A stretch of 64,000 bases of DNA from Celoporthe dispersa (Eukaryota > Ascomycota > Sordariomycetes > Diaporthales > Cryphonectriaceae), in the NCBI GenBank assembly GCA_016584495.1, contig WAID01000013.1:620001-684000 (forward strand), in the 5' to 3' direction. Below, one piece after another: positions 32,910 to 43,454 of the stretch. The notes under the pieces were generated by a model that had not been told where the DNA came from, ran no database searches, and saw only the letters and a program-made list of their open reading frames with translations. The first letter of the stretch is position 1. The number at the start of each line of letters is the position of its first letter. Made by a program: the position numbers and the translations under genes.

Positions 32910-34544
32910 ATGCGCACCTCGTACCTACCGCTGGCCGCCAGCCTCGCCGCCGCGGGCCGGGCAGCATCGCCTCTGTACGAGACCACCATCAACATCACCG
33001 ACTTCGGTGTGGTGCGGGGGAGGGCGGCGCTGAGCAGCTCGCAGGACGGCCGCGTGCCCAACTGGGAGGACATCTCCTTCTTCGGCGGCGTGCCCTACGG
33101 CGCGGACACGTCGGGCGTCAACCGCTGGAACGAGTCGCAGCGCGCCACCGCCTGGACGGGCGTCAAGAACACCACAGACTTCGGCCCCCTCTGCCCCTTC
33201 GCCGGCAACCCCCAGGACGTGGTCGCGCGGTACGGCGAGAGCGAGGACTGCCTGACGCTGAACATCTGGACCCCCGCCACCTCTGCCGACGACCTCCTGC
33301 CCGTGGTCTTCTGGACCGCCGACGAGGGCACCGCCCCGCCCCAGCCGGCCTACGACGGCTCCGGCCTGGCCTCGAGGGGCATCATCTTCGTCACGTACAA
33401 CTACCGCAGCGGCGTGCTCGGCTGGCTGGCCGACCCGGCGCTCGCCGAGTCCTTCGGCGACGTCGCGGCCCCCAACAACGCCACGGGCAACTGGGGCCTC
33501 GAGGACCAGCTCCACGCCTTCAAGTGGGTGTCGGCCAACATCGCCCTGTTCGGCGGCGACCCGGACCACATCACCGTCGCCGGCCAGGGCAGCGGCGCGG
33601 CTGCCGTCCTGCACCTGCTCAACAGCAGGCAGGTGGTCGACTTCGACCTGAACATCCACAGCGCCATCGCGCAGTCCGGGCTCCGCTCCCCCAGCGACCC
33701 CGAGCTGCAGCACGAGGCCGGCGCCGGCGCCTACTACAACCAGACGTACGCCGAGGACCTCGCCGTCGGCGTGCTGGCCGGCCTGAACGTGTCCACCGTG
33801 GCGGAGGCGCGCGCCCTGCCGTACGGGCAGCTCATCCAGGCCACCGCCGACGTGTCCTTCCGGCCCATCCTCGAGTACTACCTCATCCCCGAGACGTACA
33901 GCCTCGACCTGCAGAACGGCTCTGCCACCAAGGTCCCGATCCTGACGGGCCACGTCGCCGATGTAGACACCGGTGCCGCCGCCGCCGCCACCACCAGCAC
34001 CACCAGCACGGCTAGCTATGAGGCCCTGCTCGAGGCCCGGTACGGCAGCAGCTGGGCCTCGTCCTTCCTCGCGCTCTACCCCGCCGCCAACGACACCCAG
34101 GCCCTCGCCCGCGACCAGGCCCGCGTCAGCAGCTGGGCCTTCGCCGGCGGCTACCACAACTCGTCCGGCGGCCTGGCCACCTACACGTACTACTGGGACT
34201 ACGCCTCCCCGCTGAGCGGCGGCCGCGCGAGCCACGGCAGCGAGATCCCCTACGCCCTCAACAACCTGTGGGCGCAGGCGGGCGCCAGCAACCTTACGGC
34301 GCACGACTACGCCGTCGGCCAGGCCCTGAGCGCCTACTGGGTCAACTTCATCAGGACGGGCGACCCGAGCAACTCGACCCTGGCCGCCAACTCGACCGCC
34401 CTGCCGGCGACCTGGAGCGCCAGCTCGCGGGCCGACAACACGACGTTCCGTGTCGGCAGCGCGTGGGAGGAGATCCCCATCGCGGGCACTCCTGCCAAGG
34501 TTGCCCTGTTTGAGGAGTTCTTTGCCGCCCAGACCCCGTCCTGA
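32910..34544 (+). CDS. Secreted type-B carboxylesterase-like protein, nucleophile Ser replaced
   Basis: Single exon, 544 residues, usual length for the alpha/beta-hydrolase COesterase family. The start at 32910 (CCACCATGC context) gives a weak signal peptide (MRTSYLPLAASLAAAGRAAS). Visible family motifs are FFGGVPYG, SEDCLTLNIWTP, FVTYNYRSGVLGW, NWGLEDQLHAFKWV, FGGDPDHITV and SHGSEIPYAL with the catalytic His at residue 442. The nucleophile elbow reads GQGSG where the family has G-x-S-x-G: residue 227 is Gly (GGC) where Ser (AGC) is expected. The acid position near residue 350 is in an Ala/Thr-rich loop and is not clear. The fold is confident; catalytic activity is doubtful. A single-base error cannot be excluded. 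The short TA repeat upstream could act as a TATA region. Confidence 0.88.
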   Translation: MRTSYLPLAASLAAAGRAASPLYETTINITDFGVVRGRAALSSSQDGRVPNWEDISFFGGVPYGADTSGVNRWNESQRATAWTGVKNTTDFGPLCPFAGNPQDVVARYGESEDCLTLNIWTPATSADDLLPVVFWTADEGTAPPQPAYDGSGLASRGIIFVTYNYRSGVLGWLADPALAESFGDVAAPNNATGNWGLEDQLHAFKWVSANIALFGGDPDHITVAGQGSGAAAVLHLLNSRQVVDFDLNIHSAIAQSGLRSPSDPELQHEAGAGAYYNQTYAEDLAVGVLAGLNVSTVAEARALPYGQLIQATADVSFRPILEYYLIPETYSLDLQNGSATKVPILTGHVADVDTGAAAAATTSTTSTASYEALLEARYGSSWASSFLALYPAANDTQALARDQARVSSWAFAGGYHNSSGGLATYTYYWDYASPLSGGRASHGSEIPYALNNLWAQAGASNLTAHDYAVGQALSAYWVNFIRTGDPSNSTLAANSTALPATWSASSRADNTTFRVGSAWEEIPIAGTPAKVALFEEFFAAQTPS

Positions 34545-34691
34545 GCCGGCGTCTTATCGCGCCGGGGAGTTTCTGCACCGGCTGTCTTTCCCAACCAGAC
34601 GGCCTGACCGGATACAGCACCGAGAAAGGATGTTTCCTCTTCTCTTCTCTTCTCTTCTCCTTCAACTTGTATCTATTTATACATGTAAATG

Positions 34692-34743
<52 letters not shown>

Positions 34744-35823
34744 TGTGTATGCATGCATCATAATACATGTACGTGTGATTTTCTCCGTGCTCTGCTCTCT
34801 GGAAGGAATTATCATGATCCTTTGCCTCCAAAATGCGCCGTGCAACAGGAGCAGCAGTGCAGCAGCGCAAGGAGACATCCTTCTCCCCAGCCTGGGCTGC
34901 TCACCAGCAGCTCTGATCTCTGGGCGAGGCCAGCTTCCGAAGGCTGTGGGATGTGCATGAGTAATCATGTGCCACAGTACCATGGTACGTACGTCTACCA
35001 TGTCAGCAAGCATGATGTACGTAGTACTGCATGTCAGGTTACCTTATCTTATCACCAGGATGCCCCACCTTCTACAGACAGCAGGCATCGTGAATTTCTC
35101 CTGGTCTTGCTGCCTCTCTCTCTCGTCTCTGGCCATGCTCAGGGCCAGGTAGGTCTCTCCAGGGCCCTAGCAGCCTGCATTTTACCCGACGGATGCCCCC
35201 TGAGAGCCCTGCAGAGGCCACTGCTGACACAACAGGCTGGGTCCCTGAACCCAATTCTTCTTCCCCCCCCACCTCCCGTGTCCGTAACCACACTACAGCA
35301 GTAGTTGACCTCATCACTTTTTTGTCTCGGCGGAGCCCCTCTAGACTACCTTGACGCGCTCACCTCTCCCTCCCACCTCCTTTTTTATTATCATATCTTT
35401 TGTCTTGGCCTGGGCCAGACCAGATCCGTACGATCCCACCATCCCTCCCACGGCCACCGATCACGAAAAGACCCGCCGGTCCGGTCCAGACCTCTGATTC
35501 CTATCCATCCTTGGCCCGTTCCCCTCTCTTTCGCTCTCTCTCCCGCCCACGATGGACTTGTTGTTTCGGTTTCGTCGCTCCTCGTCGCATCCTGTGCTGC
35601 GAAGGCGAAACGGGCCCACCGCATGGTCTTGAGACAGCGTCGATACCCAAGTCCCCACAACTGCCGTGCCCGTTTCTATATCGAGCTCCCGTCGGGCGAG
35701 TCGGCCGACCCCACCTCCTCGACACACAGCTTATATTCCACGCCCTTCGCCACACAAGAGACAAGAGAAACGCCATCTCTGCCCTCCCAAGAGTCTCACG
35801 ACCAGACACGCCGCCCCCGCGAG
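34545..35823. other. Intergenic with TA/TG microsatellite
   Basis: Holds the 3' end of the esterase gene, a TA-then-TG array and the pyrimidine-rich 5' region of the aldo-keto reductase gene. A long frame runs into that gene from upstream but has no ATG with coding character before 35824. Confidence 0.55.
34691..34750. repeat. Compound TA/TG microsatellite
   Basis: About ten TA units followed by about fourteen TG units, in the 3' flank of the esterase-like gene. Confidence 0.9.
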
Positions 35824-37231
35824 ATGGGTTCGACAACTGCTCTCGGGACGGCCGCCGCGCGGCCGACCCTTGCCTCCGTCCTCCCTCCCCTCATCCTCGG
35901 CACCGCCACCTTCAACACCCAGTACGTCGACGACCCGACGCGGATGCCCTATCGGTCCATCGTCTCCCGAGCCCTCGATCTCGGCGTCAGCGCGTTTGAC
36001 ACGTCCCCTTACTATGGTCCCTCCGAGGTGCTCCTGGGCGACGCCCTCCACCACCTCACCACGCCCAACAGCGCAAACGCAGAGACGGCAGGGCCGGACG
36101 GCGCGTCGCTGCAGAAGCACCCGCGCGAGAGCTACATGATCCTCACCAAGGCCGGGCGCATCACGGGGGACTGCTTCGACTACTCCCCCGCCTGGATCCG
36201 GTACAGCGTGCTGCGGAGCCTCGAGAGGCTGCACACGCCCTATCTCGACCTCGTATACTGCCACGACGTCGAGTTCGTCTCCCCGGCCGAGGTCCTCGCG
36301 GCGGTGAAGGAGCTGCGCAGGCTCCGCGACGAGGACGGCGTCGTGCGCTACGTCGGCATCAGCGGCTACCCGGTCGACGTGCTGTGCGGGCTGGCCGAGA
36401 TGATACAGCGCGAGACGGGCGAGGGCGTCGACGCGGTCATGAGCTACTGCCACTGCACGGTGCAGAACCACCGGCTCGTTGAGGGCTTCACGGACGACGA
36501 GCCCGCACCCGCCGGCGGCAGCACAGACGGCGGGGGCGCGGGGCAGCCACCGCCGCCCCTGGTGCGTTTCAAGCGCGCCGGCGTCTCTGCCGCCCTCAAC
36601 GCATCCATGCTCGGCATGGGCCTGCTGACCACCCGCGGCGTCGACCACGGCCCACAGGCCGCATGGCACCCGTCACCACCGCCGCTGCGCATGGCCTGTG
36701 CCGAGATGGCCGCAGCCGCCACGGCCGCGCAGGAGAAGCTGGAGCGCCTGTCGATACGCTGGTCACTGGACACGTGGGCCCGCGCGGGCGCCCGCGCGGG
36801 ACTGGGCGTCAGCCTCAGAGGCAGGAGCGGCCACCTGCAGCTGAGCGATAGCGACAGCAACAGCATCGGCGCGAGCGTCATGGGCATCACCTCGCTCGCG
36901 GAGCTCGAGGAGACGTGGGACGTGTGGATGAGCGTGCTGGCGGAGAGCGTCCCGTCCGCGTCGCTGGACGCCGAGGCGACCAGGGAGGCGTCCAGGGACG
37001 TCGTGGTGAACGGCGACAAGGACCTGCAGACTGCCTCCCTGAGGCGGTGCGACCAGGTCCAGCACCTCGTCAGGGGAGAAGCTGTGGCCGCTGCTCGGCG
37101 GGTGGAGGAACCACAGCTGGCCCTCGGGCGGAGAGGGCTTCGTCAACGACAGGGCCCCTGAGGAGATGGGCGTCGTCCCCACGGACGACGGGGTCCTCGC
37201 CAGGTTCGAGGCCAAGAGGAAGGCGAGCTGA
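35824..37231 (+). CDS. ara2: Aldo-keto reductase, Ara2-type D-arabinose 1-dehydrogenase, 3' frame break
   Basis: Cytosolic NAD(P)-dependent sugar dehydrogenase; Ara2 oxidises D-arabinose toward D-erythroascorbate. Single exon. The ATG at 35824 precedes LPPLILGTATFNTQY, the usual N-terminus. Other motifs are GVSAFDTSPYYGPSEVLLGDAL (active-site Asp and Tyr), ILTKAGR (Lys), DLVYCHDVEF (His), YVGISGYPV and LGMGLLTTRG. An insert of about 60 residues between VMSYCHCTVQNHRL and FKRAGV is Gly/Pro-rich. The frame breaks at 37073-37076, a run of four G: with three, HLVREKLWPLLGGW continues in frame to a TGA at 37229-37231, giving 468 residues. Uncorrected, the frame runs to 37161 with an Arg-rich nonsense tail. 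The family assignment is firm; substrate is inferred. Confidence 0.85.
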
Positions 37232-38323
37232 CCTGACCGGCGAACCGCCGGCCAAAAGTCCCCCGGGGCACCACTAAGCTAGAGGGGGAGGGGGATAACG
37301 TGACACGGGGTCTGCGATGGACGGTTTTGGATTTCACAAGATAACATACATGCCACCCCGCAAGGGCTAGAAAAGAAAAGCGAGAGAGAGGGACAGAGGG
37401 AAAATAAAAATTAAAAAAAAAATAACAGAGCAGATATCTCTGACCAAAGAGTAGGGACCAGGTGGTCTGTGCAAAACCAGCAGCGCGTCCGACCATGTGA
37501 TTTGTCATGTGAGCTCAACAGTATCGTCATCCAAAGCCGTTGTTTCTTTCCTGCTCTCTGGCGAGAGTGAGTGGCTGGTCCTCCTCGCTCCTCCATGACA
37601 ACGTGGCGACGCTGTTCTCCACGGCCCGCCCGAGACATGCATCAAAAACTACTCAGCACACACCAGCGCGCCGGCGTCGTCCCCGGGCCCGGGTCCGAAC
37701 GCTGTGTCGTCCTCCCGTCCCTGGCTCGTATTAGTAGTAATTTATTGCTTACCATCCTTCCTTCCTTCGTCTCTCCACCCTTCTTCGCAAGGGCACACAC
37801 ACACACACACACGCCAACGGCTCGGTCACTATGCCGGTCCCGAGGAGCCCTCAACGGGTTTTCCTGCCAAATACCCGCCCGCCTGGAAACTGGTCCAAAA
37901 TCGATGACAGTATGACTATTGCTTGGCCTTTTTTTGCTTCTTCTTTTCTTTTTTTTTTGGGGGGGGGGGGTTGGCTGGCCGAGCTGAGGATCTCGCACTA
38001 TTGGCATTCATTGATCCATTACTTTTTTTCTTGGTCCTGCGAGATTATCATAACCCAGGCGGTAGGCGGGAGGCATGTGGTGGCCAGCGAGGGGCGGACG
38101 GCCGCAGGAGGACGTGCATACAAGTACACCCGGCCAAAGGCATATATATATATATATATACCTACCACCAGAGTGTCCCCTCGTCTCGTCCCCCACACCT
38201 GTTCTCCCGTGGACCAGTTGACCATATATCTTTGTGTGTGGCAGCAAACCAAGCAGTCCGCTATACGGCCCGGCACCCTCTCTCTCTCCTCTGAAGCTAC
38301 GCAGACCTATCCTCCGCCGCACG
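37232..38323. other. Intergenic
   Basis: Poly-A and poly-G/T runs, a CA tract near 37793-37812 and a TA repeat at 38141-38160. No supported gene. Confidence 0.55.
38141..38160. repeat. TA dinucleotide repeat
   Basis: About ten TA units roughly 165-185 nt upstream of the NTF2-like gene start; might double as a TATA region. Confidence 0.7.
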
Positions 38324-39180
38324 ATGCGCACCTCGACAGGCCTCGCGGTGCTCCTGCCCGCCCTCGCCCTCGGCGCCGCAGCCCACGGCCCAGGTGGCTG
38401 GGGAGCGCACCGCGCGCCGTGTCTGAACTCGACGGGCGTGGACGTCCTCGTCGGGGGGTACACATATCTCCTCGAGCACCCGGGGGCCCGGACTTTAACA
38501 GCACGGCGGAGGCCATTCTGTCGGATGACTTTGTTGTGGAGTCGGACTCGATCTTGACGCTCTCTGGGCGACCTGTACGTCCCCTCCCTCTTCTTTCTCT
38601 CTCTTATCTTTTGAACGTCCTGTCCAGAATTCACCTCCGCCTGGCCTCTTCTTTCCTATGGGTCCACTGCCGACCGAAAGGAAGGAAAGAAGAAAAAAAA
38701 AGAAAAGAAGAAAAAAAAGAACGTCTCTCAAGGCCCAGGAAAAGGAAAAAAAAAAGGACAGGGTTTCAGATCGAGGTTATGGTCCAAGGACTGACGGTGC
38801 ATCAGCTTGGACAACCAGCCTATCCGTCAAAGGAGGTCTATATCGCAACTCAGTTCCAGACGCCTCCTCTCCCCGTCGTGCAGACACTAGATGTGTTTGC
38901 GACCTGTGACAAGATCAGCTGTGAGTCATGCCTGTGATGGAAATCACCCAGTGTCCTCTTTTTTTTCTCTTTCTTTCTTCTTCTTTCGCTCCTGTTGACC
39001 AGCCACATATCAGGGCGGTGGAACGCGAGCGGCATCGGGAGCAACCAGTACGAGATCAAGGGCATCATCGTGCTGGATGTGGATGTCGAGGAGGTGCAGA
39101 TCACGGCGGTGTATAGCGAGTTCAACACGGCGGCGTTTGAGGCTGATCTGGGCAGCCCGGAGTGCCAGGGACAGAGATAA
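38324..39180 (+). CDS. Secreted NTF2-like (SnoaL-fold) protein, frame break in exon 1
   Basis: Three exons: 38324-38574, 38806-38920, 39014-39180. Intron 1 starts GTACGT and ends at GCATCAG with a CTGAC branch; intron 2 starts GTGAGT and ends at TATCAG. Signal peptide MRTSTGLAVLLPALALGAAAH. After a run of five G at 38482-38486 the frame changes; with six, LLEHPGGPDFNSTAEAIL continues into exon 1's second half. The result is 177 residues. Segments LSDDFVVESDSI, YPSKEVYIATQ, LDVFATCDKIS-WRWNASGIG and IKGIIVLDVD match the NTF2-like fold of fungal secreted proteins. The function of the family is not known. Splice sites were chosen because they rebuild these conserved junctions and keep the frame. 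Confidence 0.75.
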
Positions 39181-40674
39181 GGAGGATGGAAAGCAAAGTA
39201 CGGCGCGGGTGTGGGTGTGTGTGTGTGTGTATCTCCTGTGAAGATCACATACCCCGGCTCAAAGCTCGAGGGCCTCCATATACGGCTTACCTACTGCCAG
39301 AGAAGAGAAGACGTACGGCACTTGTCACCCAACATCGATATGCTTTGTGTACTACTAATTCAGGCACGGCTCAAACGCCTTGTGTGATTGGGGGGCCTCG
39401 GCCACTTAGTCTGAACCCACCCACCCACCCACTCGGCCTGAACTTTGTTTTCAACAAAGCTTTCTTTTGTCTTGTGACTTGTAACTTGCCAGGTTAAGAT
39501 AGCCCTCCAGAGCTACCTATTAAAGAAAGGAAAAAATAACAAAAAAACGGTGACGATAAGGCCTCGCATGATCCACTCGCACTACAACGATATTACACGA
39601 GCCGGCTGATTTTTATTTTTATCGTTTTGATTTTTTTTTTTTTGAGGGGGCCGTGATTCAGTCAAGAAGTGGTCCACGGGGGCCGCAAACCTTGTCGCAG
39701 AAAAGTTTTGCAATATAAAACCCGTCACGCCCTGGTCCAGCTCCCAGACAGGGTGGTTGGCCATGGTGTGATGTTATATCCTGCGTGTCGTGGGGCTTCT
39801 CAGCACCTCAGGCAGAAGCCAGACATCGCATGGGTGTTAATATATCGAACCCTCAAGCATCTCTCTCACCTTTGTTGTTACGCTGCCTGCATCATATGGG
39901 CTGATCGGGGTGGAACAGTCCCCGCGATAGACTCGACGATACTAGCGCGGCGTATCCACGTGCCACACTCCTCTGTAGAGCATTTTTACTTCCTTGGGTT
40001 AATAACAGCGGTGATATATCTCCAGCGCCCTCCTAGATAAGCCGTTGGTCTGCACATCGGGCACGTTGGAGGCGATCAGTGGACCTCCTCTCACCCATCA
40101 CTTGCCGTGGACGACCGGACAATTGCCCCAAATCATCATAGGCCACACCTGGAAAACATGCCATCCGCGCTCCAAGGCACCCTTTCGAGGGGCCCAGAAT
40201 CTGATATGTCGACTACGCCATGCTCCATAATTGAGTTTAGCTCCACACATCATGAGGACATCCATATCCCTTCCCCCCACCCCCCCTGGCTATGGGTCAC
40301 ACTCAACGGTCAACCGAAATCTTCTCTCCCTTCGGGCCGTCCCAGGACCTTCACCGCTTCGGTGTCGAAGAGATGGCCGGGGGGGAGGATGGAGGATGGA
40401 GGATGGAGGATGGAGGATGGAGGATGGAGATTGTACATCGTGACCTCTCTCTCTCCCTCTCTCTTTTTCTCTCTCCGCTGGCTCCACCAGGAGTTTTGGT
40501 CTGCCCGGTGCAGCTTTTTTATGGCTCTCCCCCTTCCTCCTCCCCCATCGGCCCAGAACTTTTTTATACCATGGTACGCACGTAACGTACGGGATCTGAT
40601 CAACACAGCCCGACCACCACCGACCCCCTTCTCCCGCACCGACACACAGACACACAGACACACAGACGAGAGAC
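39181..40674. other. Intergenic with a 7-bp minisatellite
   Basis: No frame with coding character. A GGAGGAT heptamer array lies about 250 nt before the acyltransferase start, followed by CT tracts and three ACACACAG units just upstream of the ATG. Confidence 0.55.
40384..40429. repeat. GGAGGAT heptanucleotide minisatellite
   Basis: Six to seven perfect tandem copies of a 7-base G-rich unit in the promoter region of the acyltransferase gene. The G-rich strand has evenly spaced GG doublets. Confidence 0.9.
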
Positions 40675-42706
40675 ATGGGCTCAAGCGCGCCGCGAGAGGA
40701 GGTCCACCAGATCTTCCCGTCAGGGTGGCAGGACGACCCGGATGAGGAGAGGTTCAAGCTGTCCCTGTTCGACCCCATCACCCTGGTGTCCTACTGCCAC
40801 TTTGCCCTGTACTTCCGCCTCGACGGTGACGCGCAGCACGAGAGGATCGCCGACGTGCTGAGGCTGGGCCTCGCCAGGACCCTGAGCCAGGTCCGCCACT
40901 TCTGCGGGACCATCGAGAAGGATCCCGAGGGCGGCTTCTCGTTTGTCAAGAAGCGGGACACCTGGGTCAAGTACGTGGTCAGGTCGCTGGAGGGGCCTGA
41001 ATATCCGTCTTTTGACGATATCGAGGGCGCCTCGTTCTCGTGCAGGTCTCTGGGGGACCTGAGCGAGTATGCTATTGCCGAGTGTGAGTCCTGGGGGCGG
41101 TTTTCTTTTTTTCTTTTTTTCTTTCTCTTCTCTCTCTCTCCCCCTCTCTTTCTTTTCCTTGTCTTCTTCCACATACCAGCAGCCCGCTCGCTGGAAGGGA
41201 AATATTAACAAACAAGAAACAGTGCCGTACGGTGAGGGCCGGTCTGAGTCTGATCTAAACAACAGCCCTGTGATATCAGGTTTCCAACTGTGAGTGAGAA
41301 CACGCACGACGACCGGGGGGGGGGGGAGAGCGTGGGTGCAATTTTGTTGGTCTTTTTATTTTTTCTCTCTCCCCCTTTCTGTTCTGACACTCGCTCTCGA
41401 CAGGAACTTTGTGCGCGGCGGTGCCGTGTTGAGCTCGCATATCCACCACTGGGCGACTGATCTGATCGGCTGGAGCAATTTCACCCGACAGCTTGCTGAG
41501 TATGTTACTGCCCCCGAAGATAGAATCCCCTCTTGATCAGCACCTGTGGATCGTCTCGTAGGAGAGCAGGCCCAGGCCGAGCCCGCCGGAGAGGGCAGGG
41601 GGATGTTGTCCTAGGAGCCAGTGCCCGAAAGACACACACACACAGAGAGAGAGAGAGAAGAGGCCTCTCGAGACGCCCCAGCTGTGCAAAAGTGGTCTTC
41701 ATCCTGCATAGTTCCTCCTACTCACCGCCGAAACAGCAACTGCCGCGCCATCTACGCAGCCGGCGCAGACAGAGACGCCGCCGCGAGCATCACGTGGCCC
41801 TGCTGGGACCCTTCCTGCATAGACATGGCCCGCTACACCAAGCAGCTCCCTGCCACCGCCCTCATCGACGGGCCCCCCGTCGCCCCTCGTCACCCGGGCC
41901 ACCCGGAGAGGCAGCAGTCTCTCCTCTTCCACGTGAGCCCAGGCAGCGCCGCCCGGCTGAAGCAGGCCGCACAGCCCGTCGGCGGCGGCGGCGACGACGA
42001 GGACGGGCCGTCTTCTTGTGCTCCTCCCTCCTCCGCCGCCTGGGTCTCAACCTACGACGCCATGTGCGCCTTTGCCTGGCGCCACCTGACCCGCGCCCGC
42101 CTCCCCTACTACACACCCGACCCCCAGGCCTCCGCGCCCTGGTTCGGCGAGGCCATCAACATGCGCCCGCGCATGACCAACCCGGCCCCGCCCCGCCGCA
42201 TGATCCGCAACATGGCCGTAGGGGGCTTCAGCGAGGCCCCGGGCCCGGGCGGCCCAGCCCTCCCCACGATCGGCGAGCTGGCCGGCGACGCGCCTCTGTC
42301 CGCCCTGGCGCGGTACGTGCGGCGCCTGACCAACAGCGTGACGCAGGCGCACGTGGAGGGCCTGCTGGGGTGGATCGCCACGCTGCGGGACAAGCAGTCG
42401 GCGAGCTTCAACCTCATGTCGAAGCCGCCCATGTCGCTGTTCGTGACGGACCACCGGGCCGCGGACGTGAGCGGGTCTGACTTTGGGTTCGCGAGGCCGG
42501 TGGCGCATCGGTTTCTTACCGGGGGCCATGTCTCGGCGAATATGGCGCTGGTGTATCCGCCTGTTGCCGGCCGGACGGAGAAGGAGGCCAGGGCGGGCGA
42601 GGACGGGGGCTTGATATGGTGTATCAGCGTGGAGGAGGATATCGTGCCCACATTGCTGGCGGATAAAGAGTTTGGCGAGTTCTTTGAGTACAGAGGACTC
42701 GACTGA
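40675..42706 (+). CDS. BAHD-type acyltransferase, trichothecene 3-O-acetyltransferase-like
   Basis: Acyl-CoA-dependent O- or N-acyltransferase of the transferase family (PF02458 type); substrate unknown. Four exons: 40675-41083, 41223-41289, 41404-41499, 41737-42706, 1542 nt, 513 residues, fully in frame. Introns start GTGAGT, GTGAGT and GTATGT; the first has an ATTAAC branch. The N-terminus (FPSGWQDDPDEERFKLSLFDPI) and FRLD are typical of fungal members. The catalytic HxxxD is HHWATD within SSHIHHWATDLIGW, split from LNFVRGG by no intron. The C-terminal DFGWG-type motif reads DFGFARP, a variant. It has no signal peptide, so it is cytosolic. No other biosynthetic gene sits next to it, so a role in secondary metabolism is not supported by context. 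Confidence 0.85.
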
Positions 42707-43454
42707 AGAGGACGGCCCCTTCTTGATCTGTTGCTGGTGTGTCTTGGCTTGAAGAAAAGAGAAGATTCATTGTTAGCGAACGAAACACAATCTACCTGCT
42801 GGTCCTGTGCATACCTGGCGCCCAAGCAAGACCTCACCTGAGGCTGTGGTCAGTGTTTCCGACCCATATACCAGATTGAACGCCATGGAGGGTGTGTATG
42901 TGTGTGTGTGTGAGTGAGAGAGTGAGAGAGAAAGATTCCCTAGAGCAAGATGCCTGTCCAAGTGTCGGCACACAGAAGTAACCCTCAACCATCAACAGCA
43001 AGTTCAGTATCCAGTTCAGACGCTTTGTGTGGATTCCTATACCTACCTGCTGTGGCTATCTACTGGCAGCCCAGGCCGTGAGTAAATGCAGGAAGTGGTT
43101 CTCCTATCTTTCGTGCGCTGGGAGGCCCAACTGTGCCTCATCCCATCTTCAGTATAGCCCACCCATACCGTGAAGCAAGCCTTGGCAGCACAAGAGAGAG
43201 AGGCTGTATGTTGTGTTTTCATGTTGAGATCAGTGAAGAAGGAGAAGAGGAGAGAAGAAGAAGAAGAAAAAATGATCGTCGCTAGTCCACAAACCACAGA
43301 AACCTGTCCCGAAGATCCCCAATCTATCAGCCGTCACGACCTGTTCTACCAGACCGTACAAGAAAGAAGAAGAAGAAAAACAGAAAGAAAGCCTTGGTAT
43401 CATCCCGCCAGATGGTGAAGCTCATGGCCACCTTCATGTCGCTCGTATGCACAG
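42707..43454. other. Convergent intergenic region
   Basis: 3' flanks of the acyltransferase and of sip5. GT and GA tracts, no gene. Confidence 0.6.

Noticed and set aside
32925..34304. 459-codon frame antisense to the esterase gene
   Set aside because: Shadow of GC-biased codons in the esterase; Gly/Ala/Val/Arg-rich with no domain.
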